A stretch of DNA of 64,000 bases, taken from positions 357,241 to 421,240 of the forward strand of contig VXAA01005245.1 of the NCBI GenBank assembly GCA_013399115.1, read 5' to 3'. This document shows positions 10,115 through 23,483 of the stretch, piece after piece. This DNA comes from Anseranas semipalmata (taxonomy: Eukaryota > Chordata > Aves > Anseriformes > Anseranatidae). Position numbers and translations under genes: made by a program. Position 1 is the stretch's first letter; each line of letters starts with the position of its first letter. Under the pieces are notes generated by a model. That model had not been told where the DNA came from and searched no databases. It saw only the letters and a program-made list of their open reading frames with translations.

Positions 10115-13100
10115 TATTTAGATAGTTCGCTGGATGCATAAAAAAGCTTTGAGCTGAACTCTTCAGCTAATCCTTCATATCTAAATACATCTGAGGTTCA
10201 GAAAAATCCCAGTGTGCACAGATCCATTCAGGTTCCCAGCATTCCTGATGGTCTCAGACCTTGCATAACACTCAGTTCAGGAACCTCAAAATCTGTGATA
10301 ATTTTCAGTGTTGTTCTAAATTCTTTTTTTTTTTGTTGTAGTTGTTTGTTTGTTTTGGGTCTGTTACAGGCTTTTAAGAACTTTTTCTCTTCTGTATGAT
10401 TCTGTGACATTCTAGGCCTTTTTTAGAAAGTTTCTCTCTGGAGTGAGGATATTAATTTGTAATCCAACTACTATAAGAATAACATAAATAACTTCCAACA
10501 CCCCAGTTATTTCTACAAAACTTGTACACATTATTGCAATGTGGGTGAAAGGACAGAGTCTTACACAGGATTTGGTTAAAAGGCTTTGGACAAAATAATT
10601 ATTCTTCAGATTTTTTAGGAACACTGTTTTACACTCCTCATGAAAAAAAAAAAAACACATTTAGGATTTCAAAAACCTGCTGGGAAGTGACACAAATACT
10701 TTAAAAACAGTAAGATTTAATCTTATTAGCTCAAACCTCTGAAGGTGTATGGAATCTGTTTTTAACATGTCAGAACGTGGTTTGACCGCTATTTTTGCTG
10801 CAAACGCCTACACAGCTGCAGACTTCTGTGCCTCTGTTGGAATTAATGGGATTCTAATGCAACTAAACAGGATTAGAGGAGAATATTTGAGAGAAAAAAA
10901 AAGTCTTATATTCATGATTTTTTTCTTGTTTTTAGTTCCAAGCAAACTGAGAATTGTGGATATTCACAAAATTAATTCTCTTTACATTAGGGTTTAATTA
11001 ATCCAGAATGACAGTTGAGTCTGCTTTCTTAATGTTCCATTGTAAATCATCTGCAAAGCTTCAGTTAGCTTGAATTCAGAGGCATTTATGCACTGCAAAA
11101 ATGAAAACATTAATCCAGAATTATCACTGTGGAGTAAATGTAATTCCATTACATTTCATGCCAAAAACCTCTGCATGCAAGCCTTTAAAAATTGAAGGGT
11201 AATTTTTAAATCAATCCTTCTAAGTGTGAAATACTGCCATATTTTACTGTCACAGAAAAGAAGATACTATAAATTATGTAGAATTTTATTAATGATTAAT
11301 ATTCTGATTTTGGTTACTTTTGATATATTAAGAGGTATATTCATCTTGTAGACTTTGTCCATTTTTAATGTGCTTAATTATCCAAAAGGACAAAAATAAT
11401 TGCAATCAAGGTTGTGGTTTTGTTCAGACAATGAACTGCAACTGATCCCGATTTCCTTGGAATTTCTTTGAAATTCTACAGCTGAATTGTTTAGAAGAAA
11501 AGTTTTTTGAGTGTGGATTATTTGCAAGTTTCTCAGAATTTATTATTCATGTTGTGCAGTTGACAAACAGAATTACATCTTATTGTTTGTATACCTTGAA
11601 CATATAAACCATTTCCAAGAGGAGAAAAATGAACAGTAAAAGAGGATGCCTTTTGTCAGGAGATATTCAAACAAGTATTTGTAAATTTTATGAATTTTCT
11701 GAGGTTCTGACCTCTGCACAAATTCTCCATAGCATCAGCAGTCTCTCAAACAATAAATACTGTGGTCCAGGCTTAGAGTCAAACCAAATCAAATTCTTCT
11801 TTTTTAAGAATGAATTCTATTATTTACAGAGCTCTGCTGACCAGTAATAAAGGCCTGACATTTTAAGCACTCCCTACCAATCTTGAATATTTCCGCTGTT
11901 GCTTGTACTTTAGCCAGAGAGGTTGCACTGTGTTATATTCCTTTTTTGTTTTTTCTTTAAATATTATATACTTCTAGCTCAAGATCATCCAAAACATATC
12001 AGCTGCAGTTTTCACATCTTTGTTCTACCTCTTGCTCCAGAAACTCTTCTTCCAATGTGCAGTCCCTTCAAGGCCAGCTCCTTACAAAACAACAATGGCT
12101 CCTTGAACACTTATTATACAGTAATTGTTATACATTATTATACAATTAGTATACAGTAAAAAGCACCATATTTGGCAGAAAGTTTTTGCAGAGTTCTAGT
12201 TGTTAATGGCCTAAAGGCTATCTTTGTGGGGTCCGTCATCAGGACCAAATAAATGTTTAGATACACACAATCAGCCACGGCTTGGTGGAGCTGGAGGAAA
12301 GGAACTAATTCTATCTTCTATCTTCCTGTACAGAAATCTTCTGCAGGTAACTGGTTCCCAGTAAGAGGTGTGAGATCATGAATTAATGAACTAAAAGGGA
12401 TTTTCTTTGTGTCAAAGTAGCTGCAGCCCAAACTGGACAACATGTAAAATTCAGGCCAGCACTCCAACTATTAAATGAATACTTTTGCTTAACAAGGTGG
12501 CAGTGACATGATTTTGATTTATTTGTAGGTAAAGGAAAAGATTGTTTGTTTGGCCCAAAGTATGCACAAAATGCTCTTGTCTAAGCACTGAAAATCAAAG
12601 CAGATCCATTATTCCAAATATTGCTGTTGTTGAGGACCAGTCTTTTCAATCAGTAAGTTACTGTGGTAGGAAAGAACGAAAAGCAATGCAGAATGGTACT
12701 CAGGCTATTCCGTCTCTATCAGTGTGAATAAGGAACAGGGTAAATAATGAACCAAAGGGTTTCATGCGTATAATGCATGAATAATTTTTTTGTCCTATAA
12801 TGATCAAGACAAATATAGAAAAAGTAGCCAACAGAGAAAGATGTGCCAAGTACATACGTACAGCAGACTGTTTCTTTCTTGAACATTTTTCTGCAGGAAA
12901 AGTATTTCAGGATTGTGTTTGTGTGCACAATGCGTGACCTGCAGAAAGTGAAAGGGCAATTTTCTGTCAAAGATCTTTTCTATTGAACCCAAAAAGTAAT
13001 AGGAAACAGGCACCAGTTTGTATTAGGAGGAGAGAACAAAATTTCATTACAAAATAAACCACTTCTGTTGCTGGAGAGATTAATGGGGTGCTTTTCCCCT

Positions 13101-13911
13101 AGCTTGCTGTGTCTTGTACAATATATAACTCTGTATGCTTATTAAGGAGGGATGAGGGACTACAGGCACACAGAGAGTGCATTGCACTGCTTAAACTGGC
13201 TCATCACTGCCTTGCTGAATAGAGTTATGACATTATGGTATGTTAGGAGCAAAGCTTAAATCCATGGTCATTTAAGTCACTGTCAAGGTTTTAAAATGTG
13301 ATTCAGAAAAAGCAGTTAAACAACTTGCCAAAAACATAAGATAGAACATCCTGTACCATTTCTTCACATGCTTAGGAGACTCCTGGAAAAGGAAGCTGCT
13401 TTCCATCATGAAGCATGAAATAGACACCTTTAAGTGAGTGAAAAATAAGTCATTTTCAATATAATGTGCTCAAAATGATCCCTAGTGAGACAAGGTATTA
13501 TTTATCCTAATGAGATTTTTAGAGATAAGATATTTCTCTTTTAAAACTGTGTTAAGATATTCTTTATCACCCGCATTCTTCATTTACTAGTTCTGCTGCC
13601 CCTATTTTTATCAGACACTATTTTCTACAGATAGGAGGAATTAAGGATATTTCCTTCTTATTAAACTTTCTCAGTGAACCTTATGCACAAGGTCAGATTT
13701 CAAGGTCAGATTCTCTTTTCTCTCTCTTTTTTTCCCTTTTCTTCAATGTAGATCCATGCAACAGAGATAAGAGCAAGCTGATGAGGGGGCTTATGCTTGC
13801 CAGGTCCCATGATCTGCTTTTTTCCAAGCATACTGTTGTCTAATAGCCAAGCAATAGATCAAGCATTCACGGTGAATTTAGGAATAGCGGACCCAAGCTG
13901 GGATCATGCAG

Positions 13912-13940
13912 CAGAGCAGCATGCAGAGCAGCATGCAGAG
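13912..13940. repeat. 12-bp minisatellite, 2.4 copies
   Basis: The unit cagagcagcatg is repeated in tandem, then truncated at cagag. It keeps frame inside a 76-codon plus-strand open frame (13,797-14,027), giving an AEQHAEQHAE-type run, but nothing else supports that frame as a gene. Confidence 0.85.
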
Positions 13941-15433
13941 TATGCTGGTAGCCTGGTGAGCTCATTTTCAGCGGTGCCTGTTTCCTATTTGTCCAGACCA
14001 TATGAAAGTAAATCTGGATATATGTAAGGGTCTAAAAAATACTAGGGCTCTCCTGTAGGTCTTGTTATAGAATCAGTTAAATCCTGTGGCTGACTGTATT
14101 TGCAGGTACTTGCAGCCACTGTGTATTACGCACTGATGCCACTGGGAAAATAAAAACAGCTAATAGTTTGATTTTTGTCTCTAATGACTTGGTTACATTC
14201 ATCTACAACACAAACAGAAACCTGACATTTCGCCCAGGATTTTCAAAGAAATTTAAAGTAAGATAAAACGGCATTTGTAGAAGAATACTTGCTCAGAACT
14301 AAAAATAAATAATAAAATATATATTTAGTATTAAAAATACGTATTTTCAGATTTTCAAAGTTTCTTAAATTTTCATTAACGTTTCATGTTGAAAGCTTAG
14401 TATCACTAATCATTATCTAATTCTACTGTATTTTCTTATTGATGGTGGCCCACATTTACTTCTGTGTCACCTTGTGGATAAAAGATATGTATTGACAAAC
14501 ATTCAATAAAAATAGAAATTTTAATTTACTCTTAACATTTCACAATAAAAATTGAGTAGCGTTTTACTGGTAGAACCCCAAAGCATGTATAAATATCAGT
14601 TACTCATACAAGAAAGCTCAATTAAATGGCTAATATTTATTGCAATATTTTGTAAGTTGCTATCTCAGAGTAGAGAAAGGATAGGTGCCTTGGCCAGTGT
14701 TACAAAGTATTGGAAGGAAGGACTTGATAATGGTATAAGACACCAGAGCCACAATATTCTCTGTCCAAGTGATTTTATTCCTTTCCATAGAGATAGCATG
14801 CAGCTCTGAAATGCACAAGCATTCTCTCTACAGCTTCAAAAAATGCTTAGCAGTACTCTGATTACAATCATAAGGTTTTCTTGTTAGCATCCCTGTTGTC
14901 AGTATTCCCCAGAAACAGAATGTCACAGATCAAATATTTATCACAGATGTTTAAAGATAGTGCAAAGCTCCTGCTGTTGTTGACAAAACCAGTCAGACTC
15001 AGTATGTGATCCTTTGACTCTAAAGACAAAAAGATTTGGGAGGAGTAACTGGACTTACTGCAAAGTCTTCAAGAAATTTGAAATAATCGGTTCATTTTGC
15101 CTGGCTTGACCTTGTCTGGATGGGACAGGTCAAAAGGGTTGACGTCCTCAGCGGACACTGAGGTTTAAACTGCCTTTGTTTGCAGCATGAATACATCTAT
15201 TCGTGGTGAAATGACACCATTCTACTTGGCCTGGTTTCCAAACCTGTCCCATCAGCTTCAGCTTTCAACCGTGTTTTGTAAGGGATATTGTTTCTTTTCA
15301 CAGAGCCGAACAGAAGATAACGCCCAGGATGCAGTACTCAAAAACTTGTCTTCTGTACTCTTGCTTGTTGGAGCTCACATGCACCAAGGAATAAAAACAC
15401 AAGCTAAAAGCTTTCCTTAAGTAGCTTGGAAGT

Positions 15434-15468
15434 TGTTTTTTGTTTGTTTGTTTGTTTGTTTTGTTTTT
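15434..15468. repeat. (GTTT)n microsatellite
   Basis: About six units of tgtt/gttt flanked by T runs. Read in reverse it encodes a lysine/glutamine/threonine-rich tail of a spurious minus-strand frame. Confidence 0.9.
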
Positions 15469-18400
15469 AACGGAAATATCTCAAAAGCTGAATTAGTAGT
15501 GCTGTATTGTTTTAAACATAGGGTTATAGCTTTATGATTGACAGCCGCTTGGAAATTCCTGTCTGAGAATCCTGTCATCAGCAAACACCCTGAATGTACA
15601 TAGTGTACTGGCTTTTGGCTACTTACACTTCTGTCCATCTGTTAAGTTCACACTGTGCCAAGTCATAAGTGAAGATGTCTCCCTTGGGCATAGGAATTAG
15701 GCTGTGATTGGGTTAGATAAGCAATAAATATAGCACTGAAAATGTCATCTCTTTTGAAAGACTTCCCTTTGTGCCAGGACTTAGTATACATACTTTTATT
15801 AAATTGATTATATAATGATTATACCATACCTATTGACAAATTCTAGTTCAACAGGGACTGGTCTGTTTAATTTTAAGAACACGTGCTTTTCTAGCTAAAA
15901 CATTGGGCTTGTGCTAATAAGGGTCCACCTAATTGTGAGAATTCAGACAACAGCTGGGTACTTAAGAAACTTTTTTATGAATCCCATTAAAAATCACAGT
16001 TTAAGCATATGTTATTGTTCATCCAAGAATTTTTGTATTTGTAGGTCTCCTACATTCTTTTTTTGTAACAGATAAGTGTTTACATCACCCTGAAAATAAT
16101 CAGAAAAAAATATCACACATTTTAAACTCCTAACTGAACACCATGTCATTTTAAAGAAGAAAACTGAATGGAATTATTGTTCTTCTTCAATTATTTTAAT
16201 CAAAATCATTTGGTAAATTATTGCAAGTAATGAATGTGGCTAATGCAAAAATGTGTTAAAGCTCGTGGCAAATTCTGTAACTAAGAAAAGATAATAAGTT
16301 CACAAAAAATGTTCTCCGTGTTGGACAGTGCTGGGTGCATGAATAAAATAAGCACATCCATTGTATGTACAGAGTTTGTTTTATAAAACAACAATCTGAC
16401 CTGGTGAAAAGAACTCGTGAGTAGCACCAAGATTTCTTATTGGCATATCATAATTGTTTATAAAAGTCTAATCAATTAATGTGTAATTATGGAGGAAACA
16501 GCTTCAAGCTGCAAGGAAATTTAGAGGATAATATCACTGGCAAGAAAAAAAAAAAAGTCCTTAAACAAGGAGCTGAAATTCCTAAAGTTAACTTTAAATA
16601 CTATAGATAAAGGGCACGGAATAATCAGGAGTGACTTTATAAGGATTATGTTAGAGTTACTATGTAGAAAAGCTTTAAAGGGCTATCCTTTGCTTCAATA
16701 GCAATCCTGATCACATAGAAGCTACTAACCATCATCATCCTCATTGCATTTAGGCTCAACAGTCCAATTTGGTGTTTGCAGCTCCTTATTTTTCATCATA
16801 TCTTTGTTTGGTTTCTAGGTTGTTGTACTGAGGGATAAGTGAACCATTTAAAACAGTATAAGTCTTCATTCATATTTTAAATCACATATTTTTGTGTGAT
16901 TAAACCCACATTTTTGTGGAGCACCACCTTCTCACAAATTCTCATTTTTCTGCCTGTTGGAATGCAGTATCTCTCAGAAACAGCAAAATAATTTGAGAAC
17001 AAGATATTCTTTGGTAACCCTTACCTGAAATAGTGAAGATACATAAAAGCTAAGGAACCAGCATTCTGGATAACCAAAAGCATTGGTTATCTCATTGTGT
17101 ATCAGGCAGTGTTAAAATTAATGCTGATCTATCAATAATTCTGGAGCAAATTTTTAAAAATATTTTCCTTTGAAAAATGTGTAGTAGGTTTTTTTTGTTT
17201 GTTTTTTGGTTTTTTTTTTTTTTTTTGCTGGGACCTAGAGAGGACTCTGCCAAACTATTGCAACAGAGACTGTGACTAAAAGATTGCAGGAGTAGGGCTG
17301 AACCTGAAAAGGTGTTTTGTGCAAGGACATAGCAGACAAGCAAGAGATATTTGCAAATGCTTCTACTTCTAGTTTGTTGCATGCTGATTTTTCTCTGTTA
17401 TATAGCATTTGTTTTTACTGTTTATTTTGCTACAAAATCAAGCTCCATATTTAAAGCCCTTGTGGGGTTATTGGTTGTTGGTGGATCTATCTTAGGACTA
17501 ACCATCCTTCTCCTTGCCCCAAAAACAAATTCCAACTTATGCAGTGCATTAATGCTTCCCAAAATCTTTTGCAGGAGGATGTGTTTGAACTAGCTTTAAC
17601 CTTCTGAAAAGTAGCTCCCTAGTGAAAATTTTGTTTATACTCTTTGTGACCAGTTGCAAGAAACAAGAATCTACACAGGGCAATTCATCTGAAGAGTAAA
17701 AAGGGTGACAAAGCCTCTTTACTGGGCCTTACTTTTATTTGACAGTGAAATACATGGAGGCCTTTTGCACACTGAGCACCTAAGTTTCAGGTGCATGAAT
17801 GCAGGGAGATGAATACCTGTTGTAGGTCAGTTGGGTGCTTAGTTTCACCTGAAAGCTAGTGGAATATCAATGCAAAAGTCACCCAGGAGACTTTGAACAT
17901 TTTTCTCTTCATGGTTGAACCCCCATTATCGTTGGTGACAATACAATGTGTGTCTATAAACACCCCCTACCCCTGGTCTTTCAAACGTTCGCATAGCTTT
18001 TATATGAAGAAAAGAAGATATTCAGTAATGCTTTCTAGATGATACCTTTACCCTTGCCTTTCCTAATCTAACACAGAGTGCTGTTCAGACTTGTCATTCA
18101 TAATGTTGATCAATTAAAACATTCATCATGTTAAGGAAAAAAAGAATCATAAAATGACATTTATCTCCTGAATGCTACTGCATACTTTAGAAGGCCCTTT
18201 TCATTCTGCTCTGGTTAAGTTTCATTTCCTTGCCAGCTCTATGACATTGCCTGTTCCTTTTTTCTCTTTTTCTGCAGTTACCTTTCCATTTTGTGCATGG
18301 GCACATTTAGTTCACAATGTAGAAAAAACGTTAAGATTTAAGGGCAAATAAAATTCAGAGACTTTCAAGGCCTTTTTGCTCAGTTCTCAGCCATGGTGAT

Positions 18401-20970
18401 ATTTGACAGCTTTAATTTGAGTAAAATTCTTTAGTTTTGTTATTAGGCTACCTCTTGCACTAGGAACTTTGAGTGTCATTCCTGCTTGTATTTATTGTCA
18501 TTGCGTTAACAATAGAAACTTATGCTGTCATCACCACGTGTTTGTAAAAAGTCAAAGTTGCCTCAGACTCTCTGCTCATAATCTGAAGTTCCATTTCAGT
18601 GCTCCCATTCTCAAGGACTGACTGCTGCTTCATGTAAGCTTTCTGATGTGGAATGAGCTGAAAGCAAGATCACCAGACCTGACATAACAACATAAATGGG
18701 CCTGGAACCTTTTACAACTATTGCCGATTTGTTTTTATCATTTTTGAGAAAGACTGCAATTGAACCAGGATGGAAAGAAGAAAAGGTCATTGACCACCCT
18801 GGTGAATTACAGTACCCTGTCACCAGAGATTCTCTTTCCAGAATAATAAAATGAAAATAAAGCCAAATTCAGCTGCTCATCTATGAATACATGTATGATT
18901 AGGATATCAGTCTATTCACAGTCTTGGTCGCTACTGTTACCTCTTCAGATCCTTAGATCAGCTATTGATTGGGTGCATTTATTAACACATTCTCAATACT
19001 TTAACATGGAACAAGAACTACTACAGAGAGAAACAGAAAAGTTCAATTGTTCTCAAATCCTGAAAAGAAAGGCCACCTACCAACTCTTTCCAACTTGCTT
19101 TTAATTATACACTTAAAAGAAGTAACTAAATCTATCACAAATTAAAAAAAAAAAAAAAAAACAAGAAATGAAAAAGAAATATCTCAAGTGAATGATACAT
19201 AAAAAAAAAAAAAAATCTATTTTAAACCATGGGAGTCTTCTTTACACAAACTGGATCACACGTTAAGTATTATTACTTAGCTATCCATAAAATATGCATG
19301 ACAAAATGTGCAAATGAGATTACTGAAAGGAAGAAGTTTTTGACAGGAGACTATAATAACTGATTATTTTAAGGAACTAACATGTGAAGCATGTTCCATC
19401 AAATGGTGATTTGTACAGTGACTTTTTTGTAGTGGTTACCCTATCAGTAGGATCAACAGTCTGGGCAGACTTACACAAAGTATTTCATACAGTAAGACAG
19501 ACAATATTGTCCAATAAGCAATAAAGTTAAACCCCTGCAATATATGCATAGAGAAAATGTAGCAGATCAGTCAAAACAGATGTTTCTACAACTGCTTGAG
19601 CAGTTAGGTATTCATTTGCATGCTTTGTGTTTAAAACAAGCTGTAAGAAGACCTGAAATAGAAACAACATAACAAAATAATAAATTATTGCATGCAAATA
19701 GCCTTTTCCCCTGTCATCTATACCTTTCCTCTCTCATTCTCAGGAGCACTGGCAAATAAGTGAGCAGTTCAGAGCCCATTTTTTGTTGTTGTAAATTGGG
19801 AAAGGTCCAGTGTAAGGCAGCTTCATTAACTGTAGTGAAGTTTCAGCCATTTATAAGAGCAGATAATTTGTTAATTTACAACAGGAGAATGTTTGGATTA
19901 ATGACCACGTCCCATGCCAATGCCCTATAGTCTTGTTAAAAACAACAGAACTCTCACTTCTGCTGGATTTTTGTGTGTTTGTCTGTGTTTGTGTGTATTT
20001 GTTTTATTTACTTCATTATAGGAAAGCTTCATTCAATTCAACAAAGTTTTCCTTGTTTAGTCCAGCAGAATATTTATCTGCCAACCTTTCCTCATAGCTA
20101 CTCTAGCCAGTTGTAGAATTAAGAATAAACAAGAGGACAGAAAGTAATTATTCCATACTTCAATCTGATGATGATTGAATTTAGAAGTATGGAGACAAAT
20201 TATTTTTCTACTATAAAATTCATTACAACTAAGTAACACTTTGGTGAAGATCAGAATCATCAGAATATTCTTTAAAAAAAAAAAATCCCTTAATAAAACA
20301 AATAAGAAACTCAATAGAAAATTGATTAAACTGATGAATTCCTGAACCTAGAGTAAATAGTTCATCTGTACTTAGAGACAAAATGATTGAAGAAATTTCT
20401 TTCTCTTGTATTTCTTCTTTGTCTTAATAAATGAGTATTTCAAGTTCAATGAGAATGAAAAAGTCTAGATAGCTGTTTGGGTTTCCACTGTAAAAACAAT
20501 AATTTTAATGAATCCACTTCTTGGTGAGGAGATTAAAATACATACTTCCATAGGAATTTCTTGCAATTTAAAAATAATTAATGTCAGTTGCTGCTTCTAA
20601 TAAATTAAAATGTGTCTGCCTTGCACTTCCTTTTTTAATATTTTTATAAAAAAGAATGCAAGAAGTTTTTCATTTTAATCTTGTCAGTACTAGTGAAATA
20701 CCCCTGATAACACCCTGTTTAGCATTTCAAATACTATGTGCTCATTAAAATGCAAATCAAGGGTCCAATCAGAATATGATGGCAATCAAATTGCAATATT
20801 CAATGAAGAGGTTTCCAGGCTGGCTTCATTAGTAAACATCATGAATTTCAGGTTCTTACCGGTCTTCTATTTGTTTGTACAACTATAAAGGCTCAATTAT
20901 GAAGCCTTAAGACAGCCTAAAAATAACATAAGACTAATTAAAAGTCTCAATTAGATTTGTATAAGCTGCT

Positions 20971-20991
20971 TTTTATTTATTTATTTATTTT
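20971..20991. repeat. (TTTA)n microsatellite
   Basis: About five tetranucleotide units, ttta, in AT-rich DNA. Confidence 0.85.
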
Positions 20992-21723
20992 AATCTTGTT
21001 TTTCTATTTAACTGTTACAAATGAGCTCTTGGAGGGAAGGCTATAAAATGGGAAGTATGATGTTATAGTTCATATTATGCACACAGATAAAAAGTATATT
21101 CTAAATGTTTCCATAAAATTTTAGAACATATTGTGGCTGAAGTAGGCACAATTTTTATGTGTTCACTCAGTTAATTTATGTACTTTATAAGCCAAGGTTT
21201 TCTGGTCCCACAAAAATTATATTACCAAAATAGTTTCTACTCCAAATCAGGAAAAAAAAAAAAAAAAAATTTATATCTTTTAAAAAATTGTTAATTTTTT
21301 TAAAATTGATTATTTCTGTAAATTTAATAAATTTCTTAAACTAACCTTTACCTGATGTTTTTTCAACAGTTAGCATTCTCTGTCAAAAAAAAACAACTTA
21401 GTCACAAAAGTGAAAAAACTGTATCTATTTTTAATTTTTAAAAAATGGCATGACAAGAAATCTTTCTATTGTACCTAATTAGATCTATTACACAAAAACT
21501 ACTTTTTCAAAACCATGTATTTGTGATTCAGTTGCCCCAAATGAGCTTTTAACACACAACAGTATCATTAGTGTACTACATGTCTATCACATAATTGATT
21601 TTCCTTTTTTTTCCAGAACTAATAAGACAAAAAACTCAGAGAACACTCCATGAAAGATAAAAGTTAATAACACAGTAATATAAGAAAATGTCAAAGAAAA
21701 TTTCAGTAAAAAATGATCTTGTT

Positions 21724-21752
21724 AAAATAAATAAATAAATAAATAAATAAAA
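21724..21752. repeat. (AAAT)n microsatellite
   Basis: About seven perfect aaat units. Confidence 0.9.
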
Positions 21753-23412
21753 GTTAAAGTGCACTAAAATCACCTTAAAACAAATAAAAATCTTATAATA
21801 TAGAGGAAAAACTTGTACAATGACAGTAGCAAGTACATTTTCAGTATTCTACTACCTGAAAAGTTGATTTCTCATCAAAACTCATGAAACACCTATGACT
21901 TAATTAAGCAAGTACTTAATATCTTTGATCTTCAAAACCAGGCATTGTTGTTTGACATAACATAACGGTTACAGACCAGGCAATACAACTTCTTGCAAAT
22001 CTGTGCTTAACAGTGGAAATAAAGAATGCAAAAGTCAAGAGACAACTCAAAAATCAGCTGATCAACGCTGTCAAAACTCAGACATCATAGGACCCAGGAA
22101 AACTAAATCTGTGATAAAAGACCAGGATGTCATCCTCATAATTATCTGTCTGCAGCATGTTATCAGGAGTTATCACCTTATCATCAGTATAAGCCAAGTA
22201 GGAGAAAAGGGGTCTTCTGATTGACATTCACCTCACTATGTCATCATTATCTATGAAAATGTCACTGGCCCAATATGAAAATGCAGAGTTTGAAACAAAT
22301 ATTTATTATCTATGTAACTAAGAACTCCTTTCTGTTCAAGGAAGACAAAGCCCAAATGCTTGCCACACATTTTTCTTTACTGAAGTTAGAGCTTGAAAAA
22401 GGTTGTCATATTGGACTGTTTGAGACTACAGATGAATCTGTTGCAGATTTCAATTTGTCTGAGATTTTGAGACATGTTTACAACATAAACAGAGACACAG
22501 GCATACAACACTACATCTCTCCTAGAACCCTCTTCTTGGGTATAACATACAGGTGCAAAGAAGCAACATGTCCTGGGGTTGTACGGAAGAAGCATCCCAC
22601 AGTAACCTTGTAGACATAATTATAAATGCAAGGCACCTGGTTGTTTAAAGCCGGGTAAAACATAAAATATTTCTATGAGGAACTGATCCAGGTCAAGTCC
22701 ATTTACTGTTCCTTCTCCAAGTAGATTGCGAGTCTCTGGCAAGTTTAACAGCATCAGCATCAGCCCAGATTCTCTCTCTACACTCCTTCCCTTTCAAACC
22801 AGCAGCAAAGTTTCTAAACAGGGTTGAAGAATGCAGAGTATTGGCATCATGGTCTTCAAAACATGTTTGCCTTACTAGTTCTTTTGAAAAATGAAGCATC
22901 TCTTGAAGCAACCTAGCCTTCCTCATATGAAAGGTAAAGTAGTGTGGAACAGAGTGTCTCAGAAAGAGCGAAAATATTTTAAAATTTGTACTTTTATTTC
23001 CAAACAGCAGTTCATGGTACACAAAAATGTACAGTACAAAGGATGAAACTATGGTTGGAAATACTGAAAAGGACATTAAAGCTAGAAAAAAAATGGCACC
23101 AGTGGGTAAGCAATAAAAATAGACAAAGAGCTGGCAATAGCACCTGACTCAGATAGCTAGTCAAGTTCAAATATCAAATACAGATTGCCTAAAATTGATT
23201 GAAAACACTTCCAAACATTAGTCAGGCCAGAATCCATTTGAATAATACCACTAATTGATCAGAAAGCATATGTAGTTCCAAGTGTTTCCTATTTAATTTC
23301 TAACTACAAAAAAATTATAAGCACACTTATAATAACATACATCAAAGCATGCTAAAATAGATTGACCACTTCCTCCTTCTGCTTTTCACGAGGGACAAAA
23401 ACGTTCATTAAA

Positions 23413-23414
<2 letters not shown>

Positions 23415-23455
<41 letters not shown>
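23415..23455. repeat. (AG)n microsatellite, about 20 units
   Basis: The longest perfect dinucleotide run in the window, 41 bases of pure ag. It is followed at once by a 13-bp tandem duplication (23,458-23,483). A shorter (GA)n tract lies at about 23,847-23,868. Confidence 0.95.
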
Positions 23456-23457
<2 letters not shown>

Positions 23458-23459
<2 letters not shown>

Positions 23460-23483
23460 TAGAGCTGTCAATTAGAGCTGTCA
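23458..23483. repeat. 13-bp perfect tandem duplication
   Basis: attagagctgtca occurs twice without interruption (23,458-23,470 and 23,471-23,483), directly beside the (AG)n run, which suggests slippage at an unstable site. Confidence 0.9.

Larger units (their letters stand above)
5301..13911. other. Unique AT-rich non-coding stretch with simple repeats
   Basis: No recognisable gene. Open frames are below about 105 codons, and several are driven by poly-A or poly-T (T runs near 6,619-6,631 and 9,531-9,547). It holds a 23-bp tandem duplication (5,460-5,505), an A-rich (AAAAC)n tract, a polypyrimidine tract and a 15-bp tandem duplication with a palindrome near 10.1 kb. No promoter or RNA gene is visible. 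Confidence 0.6.
13941..23414. other. Unique AT-rich non-coding stretch
   Basis: No recognisable gene, promoter or RNA. Contains A/T homopolymers (about 17,210-17,226, 19,144-19,161, 19,201-19,215, 21,252-21,269), (GTTT)n, (TTTA)n and (AAAT)n tracts. Two of the longer open frames of the window lie near its end: 112 codons on plus at 22,275-22,613 and 127 codons on minus at 22,693-23,076. Neither has a recognisable domain, and both are treated as chance frames. Confidence 0.6.

Noticed and set aside
10392..10407. 'tgtatgattctgtgac', resembling a CR1 tail
   Set aside because: No CR1 body precedes it; an isolated tail-like octamer is not sufficient.
14680..14790. Possible reverse-strand MIR remnant (ccttggccagtgttacaaag)
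   Set aside because: Only one weak block resembles MIR ('ccttgcccaaggtcacac'); the second conserved block is not found at the expected distance.
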